A stretch of DNA of 64,000 nucleotides from Streptomyces sp. NBC_01197. GTDB taxonomy: Bacteria; Actinomycetota; Actinomycetes; Streptomycetales; Streptomycetaceae. How positions within the stretch are numbered: the first letter of the stretch is position 1; every line of letters begins with the position of its first letter. Shown here one piece after another: positions 1 through 8,098 of this stretch. Under the pieces are notes generated by a model. That model was not told where the DNA came from and ran no database searches. It saw only the letters and a list, made by a program, of their open reading frames with translations. The translations under genes were made by a program, and so were the position numbers. The stretch spans positions 1,240,001 to 1,304,000 of the forward strand of contig NZ_CP108569.1 of NCBI RefSeq assembly GCF_036010505.1. The letters run 5' to 3'.

Positions 1-1
1 T

Positions 2-307
2 TCAGGCGCTGATCGGGTCGTGGCAGGTGACCAGCTTCGTCCCGTCGACGAACGCCGTCTCGACCTGAAGGACCGTGAGCATCTCGCGCACTCCGGGCAT
101 CACGTCGTCCTGAGCGACGACCTTGCGGCCCAGTTCCATGCACTCCGCGACGGTGTGGCCGTCGCGTGCCGCTTCCAGGACGGCCTCGGTGATCAGCGCG
201 GCGGCCTCGCTGTAGTTGAGCTTGGTTCCCCTGGCCCTGCGGCGGCGGGCCAGGTCGGCCACCACATAGACGTGGAGTTTGTCGATTTCGCGTGGTGCGA
301 GATTCAT
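2..307 (-). CDS. ureA: Urease subunit gamma
   Basis: Smallest structural subunit of nickel urease, which hydrolyses urea to ammonia and carbamate in the cytoplasm. The 101-residue product has the normal length of free-standing UreA and begins with the family's MNLxPREIDKL motif; the conserved stretch [21 protein letters not shown] and the central DDVMPGV segment are present. It lies 4 bp downstream of the urea transporter gene on the same strand, so the two are probably co-transcribed, and it reads out of the window to the left, where ureB and ureC are expected. The gene is complete, with the stop at the window edge. Confidence 0.97.
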   Translation of the reverse strand: MNLAPREIDKLHVYVVADLARRRRARGTKLNYSEAAALITEAVLEAARDGHTVAECMELGRKVVAQDDVMPGVREMLTVLQVETAFVDGTKLVTCHDPISA

Positions 308-311
308 GGCG

Positions 312-1265
312 TCACTCTGCTTTCTCGAACGAGATGCCGGGCCGGCCCAGCGCTGGACCCGCCGCGAGGAAGAGCCAGGTCGTCACAACGAACGGCCAGG
401 TGAAGGGGGATCCGCCGGACGGCCGGGTGAATGCCTCCCAGGCGGCGGTGAAGGGGACCGAGGCCACGACGGCGAGCGCGGCATATCCGGCGGTCCACGG
501 AGTGAGTGTCAGGAAGGTGGCTGCCAGCGCTATGGCACAGAGCACCCCGTTGTAGCCGTAGAGGCCCTCGGTGATCCGATCCGCCGGCAGTCCGGCGACG
601 CAGGCGGTCAGCAGCGCGAGGGCGCTGGCGCCGGCCGCGGCTACGGCGGCGGCGCGCGAGGTGACGAGGAGGCCGACGAGCAGGATCAGGCCCGCGTACC
701 ACTTGTCGAGGAAGAAGATCTGCCCGATGTTGTCGCAGAAGGCCCGGCCGGCCTCGGCAGCGGTCAGCGTGGTGAACCCGCCGACCCTCGCGGTGGCCGC
801 GGCCGCGGCCGGGGCCGTCGGCAGCGCGATCATCAGCGCTCCGGCGACCAGGCAGTACGGGGCGGTCAGCACGGGCAGCCCGAAGCGCCCGAAGATGCGG
901 CCGGCCGCCGCGCTCAGTACCGGGCAGATCGCCGCACCGAGTACCGCGAGCAGGACGGTACGTCCCGACGAGCCGAATGTGACGAGGAGGGCTATACCAG
1001 TCAGACAACCGCAGTAGCCCTCAAGCCCCTTGACGAGATTCCCGCGGTCGGCGCCCAGCAGTGCGGCGGTCCCGGCGGACACCGCCGCGCCGAGCAGTCC
1101 GTACACGCCGGTACGCCATCCCTCGGCGAACAGCCCGACGGTGGACAGCAGTCCGGTCCACGGGTTCGCGCTGAGGGTGACCTGTGCGATGCCCCGCAGC
1201 TGCACCTGCCCGATCCGGAACGGCGCCCGGCTCTTCGCCTGCACCACTTGTTCCGCCGCAGACAT
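312..1265 (-). CDS. Urea transporter (UT family)
   Basis: Polytopic membrane protein of 317 residues that should carry urea into the cell for the adjacent urease. It shows the UT-family hallmarks twice, as expected from its internal duplication: NPWTG near residue 36 with [14 protein letters not shown] near 81, and the second-half equivalent [15 protein letters not shown] near 233. About ten hydrophobic segments are visible. The start is the ATG preceded by GGGAG; the stop is 4 bp before ureA, indicating a urea uptake-hydrolysis operon. The family is clear; substrate specificity for urea rather than a small amide is inferred from the ureA linkage. Confidence 0.93.
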   Translation of the reverse strand: MSAAEQVVQAKSRAPFRIGQVQLRGIAQVTLSANPWTGLLSTVGLFAEGWRTGVYGLLGAAVSAGTAALLGADRGNLVKGLEGYCGCLTGIALLVTFGSSGRTVLLAVLGAAICPVLSAAAGRIFGRFGLPVLTAPYCLVAGALMIALPTAPAAAAATARVGGFTTLTAAEAGRAFCDNIGQIFFLDKWYAGLILLVGLLVTSRAAAVAAAGASALALLTACVAGLPADRITEGLYGYNGVLCAIALAATFLTLTPWTAGYAALAVVASVPFTAAWEAFTRPSGGSPFTWPFVVTTWLFLAAGPALGRPGISFEKAE

Positions 1266-1833
1266 GTCTACTCCCTTGAGGACATGGCAATTTGCCCAGA
1301 AACCCCCAGATCAGGGGGGCCTGGCACTAGATCAACTTTCTGTTGAAAACCGTACGCCCGGCGCAAGCGGAACAGTGTCGCCAAGATCGGACACCGAGCG
1401 TGTCCGGGGCGGTACGGTACGACATAACCGCTGTTGGGATGCGGCGCACCACCGACCCACCGCGACCTGCCCCCTGTCGGCCCGGCAGCAAGTCTTGGTA
1501 AGAGGTTGAACGTCTTTTGAATGCTTCATACCTGTCATTTGACCGAACCAGGCCTGGACTCCTGGGCGCGCCGCCGACCAGGCGTTTTGGTCCCGGGGAA
1601 GCACCAGGTTGCGGGGCCGCCGTGCCGCGGCCATCCTGGAACGGCTTCGGCAGGCTCTGCCCGCTGCGTCTCCTCCACCGCACGCGTCTCCACCGCCCCG
1701 GCAGAGCGGCATCCCCATCCGCGCGACAGTCTCCTGTGTCACCGTCGCCGTACAGGCCGTGTGAGTACCACCGCGGCCGCCCCTGGGGCGGCTCGCCCCG
1801 GTCCCGCCTTCGATGAGCCGAAGGAGCACCGCC
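1266..1833. other. Intergenic region between divergent urea transporter and small secreted protein genes
   Basis: 568 bp without a convincing gene; open frames here lack a ribosome-binding site and Streptomyces-like codon use. It should hold both divergent promoters. The segment around 1500-1545 is locally AT-richer than its surroundings, a plausible promoter position, but no clean -35/-10 pair can be named. Apart from the hairpin at 1303-1319 no recognised regulatory site was seen. Confidence 0.5.
1303..1319 (-). terminator. GC hairpin in the urea transporter leader
   Basis: Arms CCCCC (1303-1307) and GGGGG (1314-1318) enclose a 6-nt loop; read on the minus strand the hairpin is followed by TTTCT. 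It lies about 40 bp upstream of the urea transporter start, within the likely 5' leader, so it could be a weak attenuator or the end of a short upstream transcript. Function is inference only. Confidence 0.35.
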
Positions 1834-2172
1834 ATGCACTCCGCACTGATGCGTACCGCGCTCGCCACGGCAGCTCTGTGCGCCACCCTCACCGCAGGCG
1901 CGATCACCCCGAGCAACGTTCTGCACCCCGCTTCCGCGCCCCCGTCAGCGCCCCATACCGCGCCCCGGACCGCGCCCCGTACGGAGGGCGACACGAATCC
2001 GCCTCCGTACGACCGGCGCGCGTTCACCGAGCAGACCGTACGGCTCAGCTGGAAGGGCACCACGCCGGCCGGCCGCGCCCGTATGTGCGCGCATCCGGAC
2101 AGCTTCGCCAGCCCGGCCCTCGACGCGCGCTACGCGGCGCAGCTGATCAGGGCGGAGTGCCGGGGGCACTGA
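1834..2172 (+). CDS. Small secreted protein of unknown function
   Basis: 112-residue protein. An in-frame ATG lies upstream, but the start at 1834 is preferred because AAGGAG sits 8 bp before it. Residues 1-25 form a signal peptide (M-H-S-A-L-M-R then a hydrophobic run ending TAGA). A proline/alanine/threonine-rich linker follows (about 30-55), then a short domain with two cysteines (MCAHPDS and the C-terminal AECRGH) that could form a disulfide outside the cell. No family is recognised. Mature protein would be about 85 residues. Confidence 0.6.
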   Translation: MHSALMRTALATAALCATLTAGAITPSNVLHPASAPPSAPHTAPRTAPRTEGDTNPPPYDRRAFTEQTVRLSWKGTTPAGRARMCAHPDSFASPALDARYAAQLIRAECRGH

Positions 2173-2231
2173 GGCCGGGCCCCGGCGGCTGCACAGGCCG
2201 CCGGGGCGGCACCCGGTACGGCGTTTCCGGG

Positions 2232-2717
2232 TCAGGACGCGCCGTGGGCGGTACGTCGGCGCAGGTGGAGGACGCCACCGAGAGCTGCCGCGATCAGCAC
2301 ACCGCCCGCCACCAGCTCCGTGGTGTCCAGGTCGGTGAGCGAACCGCTGAGGACCGCTCTGATGCGCTTGTCCGGGGTGCCGGAGACCAGCAGCGGGGTG
2401 CTGCTCAGCTGCCCCGCGCAGGCGAACGTCACGTCGTACCGCTTCCCGGTCTTCGCACCCGGGTCGACGACCACGGTCGCGGGGTGGCCGTGGTGGAGGG
2501 TGACCGGGCCGAAGACGCCGGACGAGACAGTGACGCCGGGTGCCCGGCAGCCTGTGGCGCCGACGGTGACCGTGCCCCCCGGAGCGACCGGGTCAGGTGA
2601 CACGGTGGACCCGAACGACGGGGCCCCGCCGTCGTCGCCCGCCGTCGCGGCCGGGGCGGCCAGGGACAGCACGGCGGCGCTCAGCAGGGCGGCAGACCCG
2701 ATACTCGTCAAGCGCAT
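2232..2717 (-). CDS. Exported protein with C-terminal membrane anchor, unknown function
   Basis: 161 residues from the ATG at 2717, which has GGAGGTG upstream; a longer frame further upstream lacks these features. A signal peptide (residues 1-27, ending ATAG) is followed by a beta-rich extracellular region containing two cysteines (GCRAPG, FACAG), probably disulfide-bonded. A C-terminal hydrophobic helix with an RRR positive tail (LHLRRRTAHG) completes it, the architecture of a surface protein. There is no LPXTG motif, so the anchor is the membrane helix rather than sortase. Similar short proteins are common in Streptomyces; no function can be assigned. Confidence 0.65.
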   Translation of the reverse strand: MRLTSIGSAALLSAAVLSLAAPAATAGDDGGAPSFGSTVSPDPVAPGGTVTVGATGCRAPGVTVSSGVFGPVTLHHGHPATVVVDPGAKTGKRYDVTFACAGQLSSTPLLVSGTPDKRIRAVLSGSLTDLDTTELVAGGVLIAAALGGVLHLRRRTAHGAS

Positions 2718-3085
2718 TGGGGGACACCTCCGGGCACACGATGCGGGTACAGGACCGCGGCGGCAGGCCGGTGCGGGGCGCTGCGGCAACCGGCTACGGT
2801 CGGCAGGGGCGCACGGCAGAGAAACACGCGCACTGACCTGCCTGTGCAGCGACCACGCGCTCAGCGGGAAACGCACACCACTGCAGGGCCACGGTAGGCG
2901 GCTCCACCGTCATCTGGCGAGCCCTGCCACCCGAACGGGGCGCCAGGTTGCGCCGGACAGGCCAGCTGCGCGGACCGGCTTTCCCCGGGGCCGGGCCGAC
3001 CCCGGGAACAGCGGGTTTCGGCCGTTCGGACTCCTCGGCGTACGCCTGAGATGCGGGTAACGCGCAGTGTTTTTAACGTGACTGA
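2718..3085. other. Divergent intergenic region
   Basis: 368 bp between the minus-strand anchored protein and the plus-strand carboxypeptidase. The AT-rich GTTTTTAAC just before position 3080 lies very close to the carboxypeptidase ATG and may belong to its promoter, which would imply a very short leader. Nothing else recognisable. Confidence 0.4.
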
Positions 3086-4234
3086 ATGATCATCAGACCA
3101 GCAGTACGAAGCCTCTGCACCGGAGCTGTGGTGCTGGCCGCCGGCGTCACCGCGATCGCTCCCTGTGCCGCGCTGGCCCCGCTGCCCGGCTACCGTCCGC
3201 CCGGCAGCACGACGGGGAGCGGGACGCAGGCCCCGGCGCTGCCGGGTGAGGTCTCGGCCCTGTCCTGGGTGGTCGCCGATGCGACCACCGGTGATGTGCT
3301 GGCGTCGAAGGACGCCCACCGCCATCTGCCCCCGGCCAGCACCCTCAAGACGCTCTTCGCCCTCACGGTGTTACCCCGTCTGCCCGCGCACCGGCTGCAC
3401 ACCGTGACCAGAGCGGATCTGGACGGTCTCGGTGCGGGGAGCAGCCGCGTCGGCGTGGTCGAGGGCCGCGCCTACCGGGTGGACGACCTGTGGCGCGGGG
3501 TCTTCCTCCGCTCGGGCGGCGACGCCGTGCATGTGCTGGCGTCCATGAACGGCGGCTGGCAGAAGACCAGGGACGAGATGCGCAAGCGGGCTGTCCAGCT
3601 GGGGGCCCAGGACACACATGTCATGTCCCCCGACGGCTACGACACACCCGGCCAGTACTCGTCGGCCTTCGATCTCGCGGTCTTCGGCCGCACCGGCCTG
3701 GCCGACCCGGCGTTCGCCCGGTACTGCTCCACGAGTGTCGCGGAGTTCCCCGGCGGCCTGGAGAAGTCCGGCCGGACCGACGCTCCCTTCGAGATCCAGA
3801 ACACCAACCGCCTGCTGGCGGGGACACCGGACGTCAGCCCCTACCCGGGTCTCATCGGGGTCAAGAACGGATACACCACCGAGGCGGGCAACACCCTGAT
3901 CGCCGCGGCGCACCGGGGCGGCCACACGCTGATCGTCACCGTGATGAACCCTCAGAACGGCACCGTCTACGAGGATGCCCGCTCGCTTCTCGACTGGGGC
4001 TTCGCCGCGTCCGGCAAGGTGCGGCCGGTCGGCTCGCTCCGGCCCCCCGTCGCGAGGACCGGCGTGGCGTCGGCCGCCGGCCTGGCGCAGGCGCCGGCGG
4101 GCGCGGCGTTCCTGGAGACCCACCACTCCACGACCAGGAAGGCATCGGTGCTGGGAGGCTTCGCGGCGGTCGGGGCTCTGCTGGTCTCGCTCTCCGCGTC
4201 GCTCTGGCTGCTGCGGCGGCGGATGCGCCGCTGA
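3086..4234 (+). CDS. D-alanyl-D-alanine carboxypeptidase (peptidase S11)
   Basis: Membrane-anchored penicillin-binding protein of 382 residues expected to trim D-Ala from peptidoglycan stem peptides outside the membrane. An N-terminal signal sequence (1-30) precedes the S11 domain. The nucleophile motif is STLK (Ser85, Lys88). The second motif reads SGGDA (Ser143-Gly-Gly) where S11 enzymes usually have SGN, and the third is KNG (260-262) rather than KTG. A C-terminal transmembrane helix followed by LLRRRMRR anchors it. The altered second and third motifs are seen directly; whether they lower activity is unknown. Confidence 0.9.
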   Translation: MIIRPAVRSLCTGAVVLAAGVTAIAPCAALAPLPGYRPPGSTTGSGTQAPALPGEVSALSWVVADATTGDVLASKDAHRHLPPASTLKTLFALTVLPRLPAHRLHTVTRADLDGLGAGSSRVGVVEGRAYRVDDLWRGVFLRSGGDAVHVLASMNGGWQKTRDEMRKRAVQLGAQDTHVMSPDGYDTPGQYSSAFDLAVFGRTGLADPAFARYCSTSVAEFPGGLEKSGRTDAPFEIQNTNRLLAGTPDVSPYPGLIGVKNGYTTEAGNTLIAAAHRGGHTLIVTVMNPQNGTVYEDARSLLDWGFAASGKVRPVGSLRPPVARTGVASAAGLAQAPAGAAFLETHHSTTRKASVLGGFAAVGALLVSLSASLWLLRRRMRR

Positions 4235-4294
4235 GGCGGTCACGGCGTCAGGCGGTTATGCGCTCGGGCGCTCAGGCCGTCAGGGATGGCGTGT

Positions 4295-5164
4295 TCAGAC
4301 GATGTTGGTGCCGTTGAACAGCAGCAGCGCCACATCGATCGCTGCGACGACGACCGCCGAGGCGAACGCGGCCCGCTCCCTGCGCCGGCCGAGCAGCGTC
4401 CCCGCGACGGCGGCCGCGGTCGCCGCGGTGAGCGCAGCCAGGGACCGGCCGGAGGGCGGCCCGGCGGGCCCCAGGACCAGAACGGCGGAAGCCGCGACCA
4501 GCGGGACCGGGAGCAGCAGCCGCGCCCCGTCGGGGCCGAACCGGTGCGGCCAGCCGCGCACCCCGAGTGCCAGGTCGCTGCGGATGTCGGGCAGCACGTC
4601 GCCCAGGTGGGCGCCGATCCCCAGCAGCGCGCCCGCGGTGACGATCCACCAGACGGGCCACGGCTGTCCCGGCAGCCCGAGTGCGACGAAGGCGGGCAGT
4701 GCGGCGAACCCCACCGCGTACGGCAGCCACGACCAGACGGTCGCCTTGAGCCCGAGGTCGTACGCCCAGGCCCAGGCGACCCCGGTCAGATGGACGGCGC
4801 CCGCCCATGGCCCGCAGCCGAACGACAGCGGCACACAGAGCGCGAGCGCGGTGAAGGCGGCGGTCCACACAGTGCGTACGCCCACCGCGCCGTTGGCGAC
4901 CGGCTTGCCGCTGCGGCCCGCGGCGGTGTCCCGGCGGGCGTCGACCGCGTCGTTGCACCAGCCGACGGACAGCTGCCCGGCGAGCACGGCGGCGGTGGTC
5001 AGCACACACCGCGCGGGGCTCAGCCCAGCGGACGCGGCGAGCGCCGCCAGCAGCGCGGTGACCGCCACGACCGGGCCGGGGTGACACGACCCGGCGAGGG
5101 CGGCCACGACACCGCCCCGCCGGACAGCGGGTCCATCTGCCAGGGGCTGTTCGGAAGTTCCCAC
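4295..5164 (-). CDS. UbiA-family prenyltransferase
   Basis: Integral-membrane aromatic or quinone prenyltransferase of about 289 residues. Both Asp-rich Mg/diphosphate-binding motifs are visible: NDAVDARRD (NDxxDxxxD) and DVLPDIRSD (DxxxDxxxD), separated by hydrophobic helices as expected for UbiA. The start is uncertain; GTG at 5164 gives ~25 residues before the first helix (LAGSCHPGPVVAV), and the open frame extends further upstream without a better site. It is divergent from the srsABC-like operon with 167 bp between starts, so it may prenylate a phenol or quinone made there. The acceptor and prenyl donor cannot be read from sequence. Confidence 0.87.
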   Translation of the reverse strand: MGTSEQPLADGPAVRRGGVVAALAGSCHPGPVVAVTALLAALAASAGLSPARCVLTTAAVLAGQLSVGWCNDAVDARRDTAAGRSGKPVANGAVGVRTVWTAAFTALALCVPLSFGCGPWAGAVHLTGVAWAWAYDLGLKATVWSWLPYAVGFAALPAFVALGLPGQPWPVWWIVTAGALLGIGAHLGDVLPDIRSDLALGVRGWPHRFGPDGARLLLPVPLVAASAVLVLGPAGPPSGRSLAALTAATAAAVAGTLLGRRRERAAFASAVVVAAIDVALLLFNGTNIV

Positions 5165-5331
5165 CCCGTGATCGTAGGCGCGGGCCCCCGCACATCGCGG
5201 TTCCGCGCGCTCTCCACACGTACGGGCGAATCGGCAGCCGGCGCCGGGGCACCGGCCAGGGTGTCGGGGGCCGTGCCCGGGGCAGGGATGCTGCAATGCA
5301 GGGCACGTCATCCCCGAGGTGGGAGAACACA

Positions 5332-6399
5332 TTGACCCGGATCGCAGCCGTCCACGGTGTCCTGGCACCGCACCGCCACGCCCAGCACGAGATCACCGAC
5401 ATGGTGGCCCGCGTCTGTCTGCCCGAAGGCGCCGACCGGCGGGTCCTCGACCGGCTGCACCGCAGCTCCCGGGTCGACTCCCGCCACATGACGCTGCCGC
5501 TCGACGCGTACGAGAAGCTGGCCGGGTTCGGGGCCGCCAACGACGCGTTCATCACCGGCGCGACGGAGCTCGGCGCCACAGCGGTGCGGGGAGCGCTGCA
5601 CGCGGCGGGGCTGCGCCCCGAGGACGTCGACCTGCTGATCTTCACTTCGGTCACCGGAATCGCCGCCCCCTCGGTCGACGCCCGGCTGGCCGGACGGCTC
5701 GGGATGCGCTCCGACGTCAAACGCCTGCCGCTCTTCGGGCTCGGCTGCGCCGGGGGCGCGGCGGGGCTGGCCAGGATGCACGACTATCTGCTCGGCCATC
5801 CGGACCAGGTCGCGGTGCTGCTCTCCGTCGAGCTGTGCTCCCTCACCTTCCAGCGCGACGACAGCTCGATGGCCAATCTGATTGCCACCGCCCTCTTCGG
5901 GGACGGCGCGGGGGCCATCGTCGCCTGCGGCCCGGACCACGCGGCCGCGGAGCGTGATCTGCCGGGGCCGGCCGTCGTGGACACCCGCAGCAAGCTCTAC
6001 CCCGACACCGGTCACGTCATGGGCTGGAACATCAAGAGCTCCGGCTTCCAGGTCGTGCTCGACCCGTCCGTGCCCGACCTGGTCCGCCGTCATCTCGCGG
6101 CGGACGTCACGGATTTCCTCGCCGACCACGGGCTCAAGCCGAAGGATGTGGCCGCCTGGGTCTGCCACCCGGGCGGGCCCAAGGTGCTGGAGGCCGTGAC
6201 GGAGGCGCTCGGACTGCCCGACGACGCACTCGGCGTCACCTGGCGCCACCTAGCCGACGTGGGGAATCTGTCCTCGTCGTCGGTGGTGCACGTGCTGCGC
6301 GACACCCTGGCCGGGGATCCCCCGGCGCCGGGCACGCCGGGGCTGCTGATGGCGATGGGCCCGGGGTTCGGCTGCGAACTGGTTCTGCTGCGCTGGTAG
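5332..6399 (+). CDS. srsA: Type III polyketide synthase, SrsA-like (alkylresorcinol synthase)
   Basis: 355-residue chalcone-synthase-fold enzyme. The catalytic triad is intact: Cys139 (GLGCAGG), His279 (CHPGGPKVLE) and Asn312 (VGNLSSSS). In the family these load a starter acyl-CoA and extend it with malonyl or methylmalonyl units. The TTG start at 5332 is preferred over an ATG 36 bp upstream because GGGAG is well spaced before it and the protein then begins TRIAAVHG, the conserved family start. It heads an operon whose next two genes encode a methyltransferase and a flavoprotein, the arrangement of S. griseus srsABC for phenolic lipids; that function is inferred from family and synteny. Confidence 0.93.
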   Translation: MTRIAAVHGVLAPHRHAQHEITDMVARVCLPEGADRRVLDRLHRSSRVDSRHMTLPLDAYEKLAGFGAANDAFITGATELGATAVRGALHAAGLRPEDVDLLIFTSVTGIAAPSVDARLAGRLGMRSDVKRLPLFGLGCAGGAAGLARMHDYLLGHPDQVAVLLSVELCSLTFQRDDSSMANLIATALFGDGAGAIVACGPDHAAAERDLPGPAVVDTRSKLYPDTGHVMGWNIKSSGFQVVLDPSVPDLVRRHLAADVTDFLADHGLKPKDVAAWVCHPGGPKVLEAVTEALGLPDDALGVTWRHLADVGNLSSSSVVHVLRDTLAGDPPAPGTPGLLMAMGPGFGCELVLLRW

Positions 6400-6444
6400 G
6401 CCGGCGCTCCGCCCCCTCATCAGCAGGATCGAGCAGGACTGAGC

Positions 6445-6494
6445 CGGAGGACGCCGTGATACGGAGGACGCAGTGATTCGGAGGACCCCATGAT
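6445..6494 (+). repeat. Three 17-bp tandem RBS/start repeats forming two minicistrons
   Basis: Three near-identical units start at 6445, 6462 and 6479, exactly 17 bp apart, each containing CGGAGGAC followed by GTGAT, GTGAT or ATGAT. The first GTG (6456) opens a six-codon frame encoding MIRRTQ that stops at 6474-6476, overlapping the second GTG (6473). That frame encodes MIRRTP and stops at 6491-6493, overlapping the srsB ATG at 6490. Each start has its own GGAGG, and each stop overlaps the next start (GTGA, GTGA's repeat, ATGA). The geometry is seen directly; a translational-coupling role is inference. Confidence 0.75.
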
Positions 6495-7047
6495 GTGGTA
6501 CGTGCTGCTGGTGGCCGCTGTCGCCGCCGAGCGCATCGCCGAACTCGTCGTCGCCCGGCGCAACGAGCGCTGGAGCATGGCGCGCGGTGCGACCGTCGCC
6601 GGGCAGGGCCACTATCCGGCGATGGTCGCCCTGCACACCGGCCTCCTCGCGGCGTGCGTGGCCGAGGTCTGGCTGGGCGGCCGGCCGTTCCTGCCCGCGC
6701 TCGGCTGGGCCATGGCTGCCGTACTGGTGGCCGCCCAGGGGCTGCGCTGGTGGTGCATCGGGACCCTGGGTCCGCGCTGGAACACCCGGGTGATCGTCGT
6801 CCCCGGCCTGCCGCTCGTGCAGGGCGGCCCGTACCGATGGCTGCGGCATCCGAACTATGTGGCCGTGGTCGCCGAGGGGGTGGCGCTGCCGCTGGTGCAC
6901 ACCGCATGGCTCACCGCGCTGGCGTTCACCCTGCTCAATGCCGTGCTGCTGACGGTCCGTATCCGCTGTGAGAACGCTGCGCTGGCCGGCGCTGCGTTCT
7001 CGCAGCGGGCAGCGCGGTCCGGTCCTGCGGGGAACGTCACCGCGTGA
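6490..7047 (+). CDS. srsB: Isoprenylcysteine-carboxyl-methyltransferase-family protein, SrsB-like
   Basis: 185-residue membrane methyltransferase with about five hydrophobic segments and the family's C-terminal SAM-binding signature GGPYRWLRHPNYVAVV. In S. griseus the equivalent SrsB O-methylates alkylresorcinol. Here it lies between the type III PKS and the FAD monooxygenase, so the same job is likely. Start is the first of two ATG codons, directly preceded by GGAGGAC and overlapped by the stop of a six-codon minicistron. Its stop overlaps the next start (GTGA), indicating tight coupling. The N-terminus is hydrophobic from residue 3. Confidence 0.88.
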   Translation: MMWYVLLVAAVAAERIAELVVARRNERWSMARGATVAGQGHYPAMVALHTGLLAACVAEVWLGGRPFLPALGWAMAAVLVAAQGLRWWCIGTLGPRWNTRVIVVPGLPLVQGGPYRWLRHPNYVAVVAEGVALPLVHTAWLTALAFTLLNAVLLTVRIRCENAALAGAAFSQRAARSGPAGNVTA

Positions 7048-8057
7048 TCGACGTACTGGTGGCGGGCGGCGGTCCCGCCGGGCTCGCCACCGCCATCCAT
7101 GCCGCGCAGGCCGGTATGGAGGCGGTCGTCGTGGAGCCCAGGACCTCGCCGGTGGACAAGGCCTGCGGCGAGGGAGTCATGCCCGGCGGTGTCGCCGCGC
7201 TGCGTGCGCTGGGGGTGGCAGCGGAGGGGTGGGGCCTGCGCGGCATCCGTTATCTCGACGGCCGACGCAGCGCCGAGGCGGCGTTCCGGGACGGGACCGG
7301 GCTCGGGATCCGCCGCACGGTGCTGCACTCCGCGCTGCACGAGCGCGCCCGCGAGCTGGGCGTACGGATGGTCACGAGCAAGGTCGGCGAAGTGCGCCAG
7401 AGCGCCGACAGCGTGACGGCGGCCGGGCTCACCGCGCGCTGGCTGGTGGCCGCCGACGGCCTGCACTCACCGCTGCGGCGCGGTCTCGGGCTCGATCTGC
7501 CCGGCCGCTCCCCCGGCCGGTACGGGCTGCGCCGCCACTACCGGTGCGCCCCGTGGACCGACTACGTGGAGGTGCACTGGTCCGCGCACGGGGAGGCGTA
7601 TGTGACCCCCGTCGGCGAGGAGTTGGTCGGGGTGGCGGTGCTCAGCCGCAGCCGTCGCGGCTACGACGAGCACCTGGCCGGGTTCCCGGCGCTCCGGGCG
7701 GCACTGCGCGGGCCGTACGCGAGCCCCGTGCGCGGGGCGGGCCCGCTCCGCCAGCGGGTACGGCGCCGGGTCGCCGGGCGGGTCCTGCTCGTCGGTGACG
7801 CCGCGGGGTACGTCGATGCCCTCACCGGCGAGGGCATCGCGCTGGCCCTGGCGACCGCCGGGGCAGCGGTGCGCTGCCTGGCCGCCGGCCGGCCCGACGG
7901 CTACGAGGGCGCCTGGCAGCGCCTGACGCGCCGTCACCGGCTGCTGACCTGCGCCCTGTTGTCCTTCAGCGGCAGCCCGCGGACCGCGGGCCTCGTCGTG
8001 CCCGCGGCCGCCCGGCTGCCCGCCGTCTTCACGGCGGCCGTCCACGCGCTCCAGTAG
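7044..8057 (+). CDS. srsC: FAD-dependent monooxygenase, SrsC-like
   Basis: 337-residue flavoprotein of the geranylgeranyl-reductase/aromatic hydroxylase superfamily. It has the N-terminal dinucleotide fold GGGPAGLATA (8-17), the conserved KACGEGVMPGG segment near 39, and the second FAD motif GRVLLVGDAAGYVDALTGEG near 245. SrsC of S. griseus hydroxylates alkylresorcinols to quinol/quinone products; operon position supports the same here. The GTG start overlaps the srsB stop by four bases. It ends 42 bp before a convergent gene. Confidence 0.88.
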   Translation: MIDVLVAGGGPAGLATAIHAAQAGMEAVVVEPRTSPVDKACGEGVMPGGVAALRALGVAAEGWGLRGIRYLDGRRSAEAAFRDGTGLGIRRTVLHSALHERARELGVRMVTSKVGEVRQSADSVTAAGLTARWLVAADGLHSPLRRGLGLDLPGRSPGRYGLRRHYRCAPWTDYVEVHWSAHGEAYVTPVGEELVGVAVLSRSRRGYDEHLAGFPALRAALRGPYASPVRGAGPLRQRVRRRVAGRVLLVGDAAGYVDALTGEGIALALATAGAAVRCLAAGRPDGYEGAWQRLTRRHRLLTCALLSFSGSPRTAGLVVPAAARLPAVFTAAVHALQ

Positions 8058-8098
8058 CCGTGCCGGCACCGCGACTGCCCGCGTAAGGAGACCGGTGT

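Noticed and set aside
4272..5720. Long minus-strand open frame (482 codons) across UbiA and the PKS start
   Set aside because: Arg/Pro/Ser-rich translation without family motifs; it is the alternative frame of the real UbiA gene and antisense of srsA, a common artefact of GC-rich third positions.
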